Below, piece by piece: positions 46,682 to 56,261 of a stretch of DNA of 64,000 nt; the first letter of the stretch is position 1; every line of letters starts with the position of its first letter. The notes under the pieces are model-generated. The model had not been told where the DNA came from. It searched no databases and saw only the letters and a program-made list of their open reading frames with translations. The stretch is from Natronospirillum sp. GTDB lineage: Bacteria; Pseudomonadota; Gammaproteobacteria; Pseudomonadales; Natronospirillaceae. The translations under genes and the position numbers were made by a program. The stretch covers positions 30,337 through 94,336 of the forward strand of contig NZ_JAIUMC010000004.1 in NCBI RefSeq assembly GCF_022565775.1, in the 5' to 3' direction.

Positions 46682-47742
46682 TGCAAGACAGAAGGCAACA
46701 GCCACGAACGTCACTCGCATCAGGGTCGGATGCCGATCTGTTTGTCTCGGTGTCGCATGCCGCGCGAAAACTTTGCCAGCATACCCACTGGCGCGAAGGG
46801 ATCAGCGATTTCCTGTCGGCGCTGGGTGCTCATACCGGCGCCAGTCGGGTCTGGATCTTCCGCACTCTCGAGTATGGGCCTGACTATTATGTCACCCGCT
46901 ATATCAGCGAGTGGGCAGCCCGCCCCGACCTGTCCAACATTGACGACCCGGTGTTGCACAGCCAAAGGGTTGAGGTTGCTGATGACTTTTCCCGGCAAGT
47001 GTACGAGGCCCGTCTGCGCGGCGAACTGCTGGCCCATCAGGTGGATGATCTGCCGGGCCGCTTCGGTAAAGAACTGAGGCGCCAGGGTGTGCGCTCCATG
47101 TTGACGGTGCCCATCATGCTGAAGCAGGAGTGGTGGGGCATCCTGGGTTTCGATTTCTGCGATTACCCCAGAGCGTTTCCCGAAAGCTATCGGGCCGCCC
47201 TGGAGATCGCCAGCTTGCTGCTGACCAATGCGGTGATGCAGGAAAGGCTGCACTGGCAGGCCAACCACGACCCTCTGACCGGGCTTTACAACCGGCGCTA
47301 TCTGATGGAAACCGTGGACTCTGATTTGACTGACGGTACGGCAGGCGCCCTGATCATTCTGGATCTGGACTGGTTCAAGGCAGTCAATGACCACCATGGG
47401 CATCAGGCGGGCGATCAGGCCCTGGTCAGGGTGGCTGATGTGCTGCAGCGCAAGGTGCCAAGGCAGAGTGTATCGGCTCGCCTGGGGGGTGAGGAGTTCG
47501 CCATCTGGGTGACGGCAGAGAATATTCCGGCAGATGAGCTTGCCGAACGCATTCGCGCGAGTATAGAAGCGGTTACGCTGGAATTTTCTAGCGGGGTGGC
47601 CGCCCTGACCATCAGTGTGGGTGTGGCCAGTAGCGGCCCGGACGACGTGGAAGACAGTTTTTCAGCCTTGTTCGCCCGTGCCGACAGAGCCTTGTTCATC
47701 GCCAAGGAGGCGGGTCGCAATCAGGTCGTCTGTGCCGACTGA
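46681..47742 (+). CDS. GAF-GGDEF diguanylate cyclase
   Basis: A 353-residue cytoplasmic protein with an N-terminal GAF-like domain (about 20-190) and a C-terminal GGDEF domain. The active-site loop is RLGGEEFAIWV, expected to be active. The RxxD inhibitory site five residues upstream is replaced (PRQS), so product inhibition is unlikely. The start ATG overlaps the previous stop (TGATG). The signal for the GAF domain is unknown. Confidence 0.9.
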   Translation: MQDRRQQPRTSLASGSDADLFVSVSHAARKLCQHTHWREGISDFLSALGAHTGASRVWIFRTLEYGPDYYVTRYISEWAARPDLSNIDDPVLHSQRVEVADDFSRQVYEARLRGELLAHQVDDLPGRFGKELRRQGVRSMLTVPIMLKQEWWGILGFDFCDYPRAFPESYRAALEIASLLLTNAVMQERLHWQANHDPLTGLYNRRYLMETVDSDLTDGTAGALIILDLDWFKAVNDHHGHQAGDQALVRVADVLQRKVPRQSVSARLGGEEFAIWVTAENIPADELAERIRASIEAVTLEFSSGVAALTISVGVASSGPDDVEDSFSALFARADRALFIAKEAGRNQVVCAD

Positions 47743-47773
47743 GTGCTGACCAGCCCCGGCGGTTCTTGTGCCG

Positions 47774-48163
47774 TCAGTCTGTGACCAGCGTGTAGGAGCC
47801 GTCTTCATCATGCACTTCGCGACCGGTGACCGGCGGGTTGAACGCGCAGATCAGACGCATGTCTTCGGTGCCGCCACGCAGAATATGCTGGTCGTGCTTG
47901 TCCAGGGCGTACAGGGTGCCGTCCTTGATCTCGTGCACTTCACCGGTAGCCTTGTCTTCGATGCTGCCGTTACCGGCCACGCAATACACGGCTTCCAGGT
48001 GATTCTTGTACCACAGATGCAGCTCTTCACCGGCGGGGATAATGGTTTCGTGAAACGAAAACCCCATGCCGTCTTTTTTCAGCAACAGGCGGCGGCTGGT
48101 CCAGCCCGGTCCTTCCACTTCCTTGTCGGTACCAATAATGTCTTCCAGGCGTACGATCTTCAT
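47774..48163 (-). CDS. ectC: Ectoine synthase, solitary
   Basis: A 129-residue cupin enzyme that closes N-acetyl-diaminobutyrate to ectoine. The iron ligands known in EctC are conserved: Glu in HLEAVY, and Tyr and His in [12 protein letters not shown]. The sequence opens [13 protein letters not shown]. No ectA or ectB adjoins it, so it is an orphan here; the neighbours are a diguanylate cyclase and a membrane protein. Solitary ectC genes are known in bacteria that take up pathway intermediates or have diverged functions. Confidence 0.93.
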   Translation of the reverse strand: MKIVRLEDIIGTDKEVEGPGWTSRRLLLKKDGMGFSFHETIIPAGEELHLWYKNHLEAVYCVAGNGSIEDKATGEVHEIKDGTLYALDKHDQHILRGGTEDMRLICAFNPPVTGREVHDEDGSYTLVTD

Positions 48164-48264
48164 GCTGAAATCTCCGAAACTATGAAACAGGGACGCCTAG
48201 CCTACCACAACAGGTATCGATATAGGCGCCAGACGCGGATTCCAGTCGTCTCAGGCTGCGCGCT

Positions 48265-49209
48265 TCAGAAGAACAGCCAGCCCAGCACCAGCAAGGCGAC
48301 AGCCAGCCACATCACGGCAGCATCGCGGTCGTCACGGGCAACCGCAGGCTCCCAGGCACCTACGGCGGGACGCGGTTCGGCGCGCAGTGTGGCGTTGTCT
48401 TCAGGCTCTTCCGCCCCTTCCTCGGGCTCTGTGTCTTCTATTTCGGCAGACAGTACGGCCCAGTACTCCAGTTCGAGGGCTCGGCGCAGGGCGTCGATCG
48501 AGGCCTGATCAATGGCCTGCCGCCAGACCGCTTCCTTGAAGCGTCTCGGGTACACAGAGTGGTCGAGACTGACTTTCAGCGTGCGCACATACTGTTGTAT
48601 CAGGCCTTCCAGCCAGCCGTGCAAGGGCGGGGCGGGCGAAATGTCCCCCAGCGGCAATTCGATTTCGCCGTTGTCTTCCGCAGCCACCAGCGCATCGATC
48701 AGTTCCGCCTTGCGCAGGCGCTGAGGAATGCGCTCGGACTGTTTGGCCAGCGTCTGCAAATCCGACACGGTCAGTTCCTGCAGGCTTTCGCGCACATCAT
48801 GGTCGTGGCCGGAGGTTTCTATATTGGCCAGCCCGTCACTGAGCAGGGCGAGTCGCGCCGGGAAGGGCAGTGTGGTCAGTATTTCGCCGCGTGCCAGGGC
48901 AAAAATGGACTCACTGAAGCCCTTGAGGTTGGCCGCTTCACCGAGACAGTTTTCACGGTTGTGATCAATCATGTCGGCCAGGGTATCGACCGCCACGCTG
49001 ATCTGCTCGGCTGGCATGAGGCGACGCCAGGTATCCGTCCACTCATCCACATCCCGGACGGATGCGGCAGCGCGGCGCAATTCGGACAGGTCGCTGACAT
49101 CATGAATGTGCACTGCGCCCTGAGTGACCGCGGGCCAGTGACGGATGTGTGGCTTCTGCTTGTCGAAATCCCACAGCCATTCCAGGCTGGCAGAGGACAA
49201 TTGAGTCAT
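48265..49209 (-). CDS. Predicted tail-anchored protein with SAP-like motif, unknown
   Basis: A 314-residue protein without a signal peptide. A helical region (TVSDLQTLAKQSERIPQRLR, then KAELIDALVAA) looks like a SAP or Rho-N-terminal nucleic-acid-binding fold. An acidic stretch follows (EDTEPEEGAEEPED), then one C-terminal membrane helix (AAVMWLAVALLVLGWLFF), so the protein is probably tail-anchored with its bulk in the cytoplasm. I chose the ATG at 49209 because AAGGAA precedes it. It is divergent from srkA. I do not recognise the family. Confidence 0.65.
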   Translation of the reverse strand: MTQLSSASLEWLWDFDKQKPHIRHWPAVTQGAVHIHDVSDLSELRRAAASVRDVDEWTDTWRRLMPAEQISVAVDTLADMIDHNRENCLGEAANLKGFSESIFALARGEILTTLPFPARLALLSDGLANIETSGHDHDVRESLQELTVSDLQTLAKQSERIPQRLRKAELIDALVAAEDNGEIELPLGDISPAPPLHGWLEGLIQQYVRTLKVSLDHSVYPRRFKEAVWRQAIDQASIDALRRALELEYWAVLSAEIEDTEPEEGAEEPEDNATLRAEPRPAVGAWEPAVARDDRDAAVMWLAVALLVLGWLFF

Positions 49210-49361
49210 CTGATTGTTCCTTGGTCGGAGCTCTGTAGTCACTATAGCGATCAGCCGGACAGGTTGCCAACGTTGTAACCACTGCCATGGATGATTGTCA
49301 GTGTTCCCGCCATACCGTACTCTCTGCTCAGGATTTCCAACCGCTCTGGCCTGAAACGACC

Positions 49362-50357
49362 ATGAATGAAGCAACGCTTGTCCAGCATCCCTACAGCAGC
49401 CTGACACCGGATGTCGTTCTGGATGCGGTCGAGAGCCTGGGTTTTGTCTGTGATGCCCGTATTTTTCCGCTCAACAGCTATGAAAACCGGGTGTATCAGG
49501 TTGGAATCGAAGACGAGGCCCCGCTGATCGTGAAGTTCTACCGACCGGGTCGGTGGCAGGCAGAGCAGATTCAGGAGGAACATGATTTCTCCGCTGAACT
49601 GGACGCTCTGGACGTGCCCGTGGTGGCGCCCTGGCGGGACAATGACAACCGGTCCCTGTTTGAGCACGAAGGATTCATGTTCGCGCTCTATCCGCGACGC
49701 GGCGGACGGGCCCCCGACCTGGAAGCCGCTGACGATCTCGAAGTGCTGGGCCGCCTGATGGGGCGCCTGCATGCGGTGGGCACGCAACGCACCTTCCAGC
49801 ACCGACCCACCCTGTCGGTACAGAGCTTTGGCACAGACAGCGTGTCGTTTCTGGTGCAGTCCGGTGCGGTGCCCGAGTCGCTGCTGCCGTCCTACGAAGC
49901 CGTGGCCATGCCATTGCTGGAAGGCATCGAGGCCGCATTTGCCGCCGTGTCCTTTACCCCCATAAGACTGCATGGCGATTGCCATCCGGGAAACATTCTC
50001 TGGCGCGACGGTGCCGCCCATTTCGTGGATCTGGACGATGCGCGCAATGGCCCCGCCATTCAGGACCTCTGGATGCTGCTGACGGGTGATCGGGCACACC
50101 AGACAGGGGCGCTGTCGGATGTGATGGAAGGCTATCAGCAGTTCCATGACTTCAACTTTGCCGAATTGGCGCTGATTGAGCCACTGCGCGCCCTGCGCAG
50201 CCTGCACTACGCCGCCTGGCTGGCAAGGCGCTGGGAAGACCCGAGCTTCCCCATGCACTTCCCCTGGTTTGGCGACGAACGCTACTGGGGAGAGCACATC
50301 ATGACACTGCGCGAGCATGTCGAGGCGCTGCAGGAGCCACCGCTCACACTCTGGTAG
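49362..50357 (+). CDS. srkA: Stress response kinase A (SrkA/YihE)
   Basis: A 331-residue aminoglycoside-phosphotransferase-like kinase, close in length to E. coli SrkA (328). Catalytic blocks are visible: LHGDCHPGNILW and FVDLDDARNGP. It protects cells against programmed death linked to stress and toxin modules in E. coli. I chose the ATG at 49362, where the product starts MNEATLVQHPYSSLTPDVVL as in the family. Confidence 0.9.
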   Translation: MNEATLVQHPYSSLTPDVVLDAVESLGFVCDARIFPLNSYENRVYQVGIEDEAPLIVKFYRPGRWQAEQIQEEHDFSAELDALDVPVVAPWRDNDNRSLFEHEGFMFALYPRRGGRAPDLEAADDLEVLGRLMGRLHAVGTQRTFQHRPTLSVQSFGTDSVSFLVQSGAVPESLLPSYEAVAMPLLEGIEAAFAAVSFTPIRLHGDCHPGNILWRDGAAHFVDLDDARNGPAIQDLWMLLTGDRAHQTGALSDVMEGYQQFHDFNFAELALIEPLRALRSLHYAAWLARRWEDPSFPMHFPWFGDERYWGEHIMTLREHVEALQEPPLTLW

Positions 50358-50489
50358 GCTGTACCGACATTTTGTAAACAAATTGTATGGAGGACAAACG
50401 TCACTTATCTGGTGAGGTGCAGACGGCACACTGCTGCACTCGCCGGATTGGGCTGGCAGATTGAGATTGGAACGGACATCGAGGGATTC

Positions 50490-51716
50490 ATGTTGAAACG
50501 CATTGTGCGCATTGTGCTGGCGCTGCTGATTCTTGGCGCAGCAGTCGGGCTGGCCGTCTGGATGGTCAATGGAGGTCCGGAAACGGAAGAGGATGCCGAA
50601 GCCGCGCCCCCGCCGGAAGTGACTGCCCTTGAAATAGAGCCGGGCAGCTATCGGCCGCAGATGGACTGGGTCGGACAGGTGGTGACGCGTCAGCGCGTTG
50701 AACTGACGGCACCGATCGCCGCCGATGTGCTGGCGCTGCCGGTCGCCGAAGGTGACAGGGTGACCGCCGGAGAATCGCTGATTGGTCTGGATACACGCGA
50801 GCTGGACTGGGATCTGGCGCAGAATGAAACCGAATTGCGCGAGCTTGAACTGTCGCGGGCACAGATTCGTGACCAGATAGCCGCCGACGAGGCGCTGCTG
50901 GTGCTGGAGCGGGAGCTGCTGGCTCAGGCGGAACGGGCGCTGGAGCGTGAGCGCGGCCTGCGGGGGCGGGGCGCCTCCACCGAAGCGGCGCTGGAAGAAG
51001 CCGAGTCGCGCGCTATTCAGGCTCGCCAGTCTTTGCGCCAGACGGAAAGTGCCCTGAGCCAGCAGCCGCTGGAACTGGAGCGCCTCGAACTCCAGGAAGC
51101 GCGCCTGCAACTCAACCTCGAGCGGCTGCAGGACCGCCAGCAGCGGACCGCTTTGGCAGCCCCGTTCGATGGCATTGTGGAATCAGTGGATACGTCCATC
51201 GGGCAGCAGGTCAGTGCCGGCCAGCCACTGGTCACCCTGTATGCACCTGAAAGCCGGGTATGGCGTGTTCCGGCGCCTGATCGGGACAGTGCCGAGCTGG
51301 AGGCCAGGCTGGCCGAGCAGTGGGTTAGTCTGTCGCGCCGCGCCGCCCATGTCACAGACGGGTCGGCCAGTCGCTATGTCGAGTTTCCACTGCCGCAAGC
51401 GCTCAACTGGGCCCCGGGCGAGACCCGCTCGGCCCGAGTGCAGCGGCCCGCGCTGGACAATGTACAACCGGTGCCCGCCTCGTCCCTGTATGCGGGCAAC
51501 CGTGTCTTCCTGATCACCGAGGAGGAAGAACTGTCGTCAGTGGTCATTGAGCCGCAGGGCACCACCTGGCTGAACGGCAGTGAATACTGGCTGATCAGTG
51601 CCGGGGATCTGCCTGCATCCGGGCGCATTCTGGTCACGCGGCTGCCCAGCGCGCTGAACGGTCAGTCCGTCAGTGTGAGTGAGGTGATCAGCCCGTCAGG
51701 TGTCGAGGAGCCGTAA
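50490..51716 (+). CDS. RND efflux periplasmic adaptor (HlyD family)
   Basis: A 408-residue adaptor with one N-terminal membrane anchor (IVRIVLALLILGAAVGLAVW), a lipoyl domain split by a long coiled coil (about residues 110-220) and a beta-barrel region. Its job is to link the pump to an outer-membrane channel. I preferred the ATG at 50490 because GAGGG precedes it and the anchor then starts the protein. A TTTGTAAACAAA inverted repeat lies upstream at about 50374-50385. The pump gene begins 1 base after the stop. Confidence 0.88.
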   Translation: MLKRIVRIVLALLILGAAVGLAVWMVNGGPETEEDAEAAPPPEVTALEIEPGSYRPQMDWVGQVVTRQRVELTAPIAADVLALPVAEGDRVTAGESLIGLDTRELDWDLAQNETELRELELSRAQIRDQIAADEALLVLERELLAQAERALERERGLRGRGASTEAALEEAESRAIQARQSLRQTESALSQQPLELERLELQEARLQLNLERLQDRQQRTALAAPFDGIVESVDTSIGQQVSAGQPLVTLYAPESRVWRVPAPDRDSAELEARLAEQWVSLSRRAAHVTDGSASRYVEFPLPQALNWAPGETRSARVQRPALDNVQPVPASSLYAGNRVFLITEEEELSSVVIEPQGTTWLNGSEYWLISAGDLPASGRILVTRLPSALNGQSVSVSEVISPSGVEEP

Positions 51717-51717
51717 T

Positions 51718-54700
51718 ATGACTCGACTCATTGAAGCCCTGCGGGAAGCACCGCTGCTGGCCTATTTTGCCCGCCACCGGGTCGCCGCCAATCTATTGAT
51801 GCTGTTTGTTGTGCTGATGGGGATTCTCGGCATGACCCGACTGCCGATGCAGTTGTTCCCCGACATCACACCGGGTGCCGCCGCCGTGACGGTGGCCTGG
51901 GACGGGGCCGGTGCACAGGCGGTGGCAGACCGCATTACCGAGCCCCTCGAACAGGACATCATGGACCTGGACGAGGTCGACCGCGTGACGTCGGACACCC
52001 GGGACGGCTATGCCGCGCTAAGTGTCTACTTCGATGTCGGCATTGACATGGAGGCTGCCATGCGCGAACTGCGCAGCACGGTAGATGGCGCTTCCTTGCC
52101 CAGCGGGGCCGATCGGCCGACGATCCGCGAATACGAATTTCAGGAACCGGTTATCTTCACCATCCTGTCCTACGACGGGGCGGTTTCGGATCTGCGGCCC
52201 TTTATCGACCAGATGGAAACCGACCTCAAGCGTCGCGGCATACCGGATATTCAGGTTGAAGGCCTGGAAGACCCGATCATCCGTCTCGAGGTGACGCCGG
52301 AAACCCTGTCGCGCCATGGGTGGACACTGGATGATCTGGCCAGCGAGATTCGTCAGGTCAATGACCGCTTTACTGCCGGTCAGGCCGGTGAAGACGAGAG
52401 CCGGCGCAGCCTGATCACCGGCGAGCGCCGGATGACCGGACTTGAACTGACCCGGATTCCGGTGGGTGACAACCTGACCCTGGGTGACGTGACGACAGTC
52501 CGTGACCAGGCTGATGACCCCCGGAAGCGACTGGTCTTCGATGACAGCAATGCCGTTCTGGTGCAGGTATTCCGCTCGGCTGGCATGGACTCGATGGAGA
52601 CATCGGAGATTTATCATGCCTGGCACAACGAGGCGGTGGCCGACCTGCCCGGCGGGGTGGATGTCTATGTGTTCGGCGACAACTCCGAGTTCGTCGGCGA
52701 CAACGTCGAACTGCTGCTGACCAACGGCTTCTATGGCCTGCTGCTGGTGCTGGGCACACTGTTTATCCTGCTCAATCTGCGCGTTGCCTTTTGGACGGCC
52801 ATGGGCATTCCGGTGGCACTGCTGGGGACTCTCGCTCTGCTGTACCTGTCCGGCGGGTCGCTGAACTTCTTCTCCATGTTCGCCATGATGATGGCCTTGG
52901 GCATTATCGTGGACAACGCCATTGTGGTGGGTGAAGAAACCCAGTCCATGCTGGAGCGCGGGGTAGCCCGCGAGGATGCGGCCAGTCTGGCCGTTAGTCG
53001 CATGTATGCACCCATCGTGGCGTCTTCGCTGACCACGATTGCGGCCTTTTCGCCGCTGCTGTTTGTGCCCGGCATGTTCGGTGAGCTGTTGCGGCCCATC
53101 CCGCTGGTCATCATCATGGTGATCACCGCAGCGCTGATCGAGTGTTTTCTGATCTTGCCCGGGCATCTGCACATGAGTTTCGCGCGGGCCAGCGGGCGCA
53201 CGGAAACAAGGCTGCGCCAGCGCATCAATGCCCTGGAGCATCGGGTCAGAGAACAGTACTACCGTCCCTTTATCAACTTCATGCTGCGCCAGCGCCTGAT
53301 CAGTGTCAGCCTGGCGCTTGGCCTGCTGATCGTCTCGCTGGGCATGGTGGCCGGCGGGGTGGTGCAGTTCTCCGAGGAACTGGATGTGGAGGCGGAAGAA
53401 GTATTCGCTGAAGTCCGGTTTGTCGAGGGTGCGACAGAGCAGGATATTCTGGCGTTTATCGAACAGATGCGCAGTGGCCTGGCGGGCGCCGACGAGGCAT
53501 TGCGCCAGCAGCATGACCTGGGCATGTCCACCCTGATTCGTGATCTCTACTATGAATATGATCTGGATTCGGGGGATGCCTTTTTCATGGCCAGGCTGCC
53601 CTCACCGGATGACCGTCCGTTCAGCAACAACCGTTTCCTGGCGGAATGGGAGCAGCGGGTGGAGCGCCCGCAGTCGGTCGATCGACTGCGTATCGAAAGT
53701 GAAAGCGGAGGCGGCGCCTCGTCCAGTCAGTTGACGCTGCGTCTGGCCGGGGATGATGCCGAACAGTTGCGCGCCGGCACCCAGGTGCTGACCGCCGTTC
53801 TGGCCGACTTCTCCGAACTGCGCAACATCAGCGACACACTGCCGCCCACCACCCGGCAGGTACGCCTCGATCTGTTGCCGGAGGCAAGAGCCCAGGGCAT
53901 CAGTGAGCAGGCCCTGGCCGGACAACTGGCCGCCACCCTGGATGGGGCTCTGGTGCAGAGTTTTACCCAGTTTGGCGAAGACGTGGATGTGCGGCTGCAA
54001 CTGGATGAAGCGTCCCGGCGGCAACTCGATTATATTGCCTGGCTGCCGGTCAGGCTGGGCAATGGCACGACTCTGCCGCTCAGCGAGGTGGCCCGCTTCA
54101 CGGAGCAGGAAGAACCCGCGTCCATTGCGCGCGAGAATGGACGCCAGGCCGTCTCCGTGACGGCTGACCCTGCCGACGAAGGCGTCGACATGGGCAGTAT
54201 CCAGGCGACCATCGAGTCGACCATCATGCCTCCACTTCTCGCCCAGTATGGCCTCACGGCCGACTATGAAACGGGTCAGGATGCCGCCGAACTGCTGGAC
54301 AATCTGGTGGTTGCAGCCTATGCCGCCATGGCGCTGATATTCCTTATTCTCGCCTGGATGTTCCAGTCCTATACCTGGCCGCTGGCCGTCATGACATCGA
54401 TTCCCTTTGCCATGACCGGGGCCATCTTCGGCCACTGGATACTGGGACTGGATCTGAACTTCCTGTCGCTGTTCGGGTTGTTCGGGCTGGCGGGTATAGT
54501 CATCAACGGGTCCATCATTCTGATTTCCCGTTATCGGGAACTGCTGGCCGATGGCTGGGACCGGCGCGAGGCCATCGTCGAAGCCAGTTGTCAGCGTTTT
54601 CGCCCGGTCATCCTGACCACGCTGACCACGGTGATGGGGCTGGTGCCGATCCTGTCGGAAACCTCGGTACAGGCGCAACTGGTGCGCAGCATGGCGACCT

Positions 54701-54819
54701 CACTGGCGTTTGGCCTGGGCTATGGTGCGATTCTGGTTCTGCTGGTCATTCCCTGCATTCTGAGCTACCTGCAGAGTGCCACCGAGGGTACACAGCGCTT
54801 TGTGCGCTGGGTGTCGTGA
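51718..54819 (+). CDS. RND efflux transporter permease
   Basis: A 1033-residue inner-membrane proton antiporter of the AcrB/MexB superfamily, with twelve helices and two large periplasmic domains. The proton-relay segment GIIVDNAIVVGEETQSML is in the fourth helix, and the N-terminus (AYFARHRVAANLLMLFVVLM, FPDITPGAAAVTVAWDGAGA) is typical of the HAE-type subfamily found in environmental bacteria. No outer-membrane channel gene adjoins it, so a shared TolC-like partner is likely. Substrates cannot be predicted. Confidence 0.92.
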   Translation: MTRLIEALREAPLLAYFARHRVAANLLMLFVVLMGILGMTRLPMQLFPDITPGAAAVTVAWDGAGAQAVADRITEPLEQDIMDLDEVDRVTSDTRDGYAALSVYFDVGIDMEAAMRELRSTVDGASLPSGADRPTIREYEFQEPVIFTILSYDGAVSDLRPFIDQMETDLKRRGIPDIQVEGLEDPIIRLEVTPETLSRHGWTLDDLASEIRQVNDRFTAGQAGEDESRRSLITGERRMTGLELTRIPVGDNLTLGDVTTVRDQADDPRKRLVFDDSNAVLVQVFRSAGMDSMETSEIYHAWHNEAVADLPGGVDVYVFGDNSEFVGDNVELLLTNGFYGLLLVLGTLFILLNLRVAFWTAMGIPVALLGTLALLYLSGGSLNFFSMFAMMMALGIIVDNAIVVGEETQSMLERGVAREDAASLAVSRMYAPIVASSLTTIAAFSPLLFVPGMFGELLRPIPLVIIMVITAALIECFLILPGHLHMSFARASGRTETRLRQRINALEHRVREQYYRPFINFMLRQRLISVSLALGLLIVSLGMVAGGVVQFSEELDVEAEEVFAEVRFVEGATEQDILAFIEQMRSGLAGADEALRQQHDLGMSTLIRDLYYEYDLDSGDAFFMARLPSPDDRPFSNNRFLAEWEQRVERPQSVDRLRIESESGGGASSSQLTLRLAGDDAEQLRAGTQVLTAVLADFSELRNISDTLPPTTRQVRLDLLPEARAQGISEQALAGQLAATLDGALVQSFTQFGEDVDVRLQLDEASRRQLDYIAWLPVRLGNGTTLPLSEVARFTEQEEPASIARENGRQAVSVTADPADEGVDMGSIQATIESTIMPPLLAQYGLTADYETGQDAAELLDNLVVAAYAAMALIFLILAWMFQSYTWPLAVMTSIPFAMTGAIFGHWILGLDLNFLSLFGLFGLAGIVINGSIILISRYRELLADGWDRREAIVEASCQRFRPVILTTLTTVMGLVPILSETSVQAQLVRSMATSLAFGLGYGAILVLLVIPCILSYLQSATEGTQRFVRWVS

Positions 54820-54930
54820 ATCGGCAAGGTTAGGTCGCTGGCAAATCATCCTGCAGCAGGGGTGCGGGATACGCTTCGCTCATAACTGGTAAATCCGGTG
54901 CGCCGGATAACCTGGACAGGAGCGAAGCCC

Positions 54931-55641
54931 ATGACCGACGATTACGAAGAAGACGATCTGGACCTCAGTACATTGCCCGACGATGAACTGGTCGAGCAGA
55001 TGCATGATGATCTCTACAACGGTTTGCGTGAAGAGATTGTGGAAGGTACCGAGATTCTCCTCGAACGTGGCTGGTCAGCCAATCGGGTGCTGGATGAGGC
55101 TCTGGTCGAAGGCATGCGCATCGTGGGCGTCGACTTCCGCGATGGCATTCTCTTCGTCCCCGAGGTGCTGATGTCGGCCAATGCCATGAAGGGCGGCATG
55201 GAGTTGCTGCGCCCACTGCTGGCAGAGACTGGCGTGGAGCGTATCGGCAAGATCGTCATCGGCACCGTCAAGGGCGACATTCACGATATCGGCAAGAATC
55301 TGGTCTCCATGATGCTGGAGGGCGCCGGCTTCGAAGTGGTCGATATCGGCATCAACATCCCCGTCGAAACCTATCTGGAAGCTCTCGAAGAGCACAAGCC
55401 GGACATCCTTGGCATGTCGGCCCTGCTCACCACCACCATGCCCTACATGAAAGTTGTGATCGACACCATGGTGGAGCAGGGCATCCGCGACAACTACATC
55501 GTGCTGGTTGGCGGCGCACCGCTCAATGAAGAGTTCGGCGATGCCATCGGTGCCGACGCCTATTGCCGCGATGCCGGTGTGGCGGTGGAAACGGCCAAGG
55601 CCCTGATTCAGCAGCGTCGGGCCAGTCGAGCGACAGCATGA
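54931..55641 (+). CDS. Corrinoid (B12-binding) methyl-carrier protein
   Basis: A 236-residue MtbC/MttC-type corrinoid protein. It has a helical cap domain (about 20-105) and a Rossmann B12 domain with the base-off His motif GDIHDIGKN, SxL in GMSALLTTT and GG in VLVGGAPLN. It receives a methyl group from a substrate methyltransferase and passes it to tetrahydrofolate. It opens a seven-gene unit. I chose the ATG at 54931, preceded by AGGAG. The specific methyl donor is unknown. Confidence 0.92.
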   Translation: MTDDYEEDDLDLSTLPDDELVEQMHDDLYNGLREEIVEGTEILLERGWSANRVLDEALVEGMRIVGVDFRDGILFVPEVLMSANAMKGGMELLRPLLAETGVERIGKIVIGTVKGDIHDIGKNLVSMMLEGAGFEVVDIGINIPVETYLEALEEHKPDILGMSALLTTTMPYMKVVIDTMVEQGIRDNYIVLVGGAPLNEEFGDAIGADAYCRDAGVAVETAKALIQQRRASRATA

Positions 55642-56261
55642 GCGCCCGCTCGCTGATCATCGCCTGTGGTGCTCTGGCCCGCGAAATTGCCGGGCTGAAG
55701 CAGGCCAATGGCTGGACCTGGGTGGAGATTCAGTGTCTGCCCGCCGACCTGCACAACCGGCCGGAGCGTATTCCGGCAGCCGTGCGCTCTGCCATTCAGC
55801 AGGCGCGCGGTCACTACAGTGCCCTGTTCGTCGCTTATGGTGACTGTGGTACTGGCGGCGCACTGGATCGCGTGCTGGCCGAAGAGCAGGTAGAGCGCCT
55901 GCCAGGTGCTCACTGCTATGCCTTCTATGCCGGGCCGGAACAGTTTGCGGAACTGGCCGCCGAGGAGCCGGGCACCTTCTACCTTACCGATTTTCTGGCG
56001 CGCCACTTCGAGCGCCTGGTCATGCAGGAACTGGGGCTGCGCGCCCATCCCGAGCTGCGCGACCTCTATTTTGGTCATTATCGCCGTCTGCTCTGGCTGA
56101 CGCAGAGTGCAGATCCGGCGCTGGAGCCTCTGGCCCGCGCTGCGGCAGAGTCTCTTGGCCTTGAATACAGACAGCAATATACCGGACTGGGCGACCTATC
56201 CACCTCGTTGCTGCGCTTCGTCAATGCAACTTCCGACCGTCCTACCGCGGAGACTTTCTAA
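55638..56261 (+). CDS. DUF1638 protein of the C1 module
   Basis: A 207-residue soluble protein with DUF1638 features (LIIACGALAREIAGLKQ, ALFVAYGDCGTGGALDRVLA, HCYAFYAGPEQF). It overlaps the corrinoid gene by four bases and the next gene by one. DUF1638 genes accompany corrinoid/MTHFR clusters in roseobacters and marine gammaproteobacteria; its role there is not established. Conserved Cys residues hint at metal or corrinoid binding (inference). Confidence 0.8.
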   Translation: MSARSLIIACGALAREIAGLKQANGWTWVEIQCLPADLHNRPERIPAAVRSAIQQARGHYSALFVAYGDCGTGGALDRVLAEEQVERLPGAHCYAFYAGPEQFAELAAEEPGTFYLTDFLARHFERLVMQELGLRAHPELRDLYFGHYRRLLWLTQSADPALEPLARAAAESLGLEYRQQYTGLGDLSTSLLRFVNATSDRPTAETF

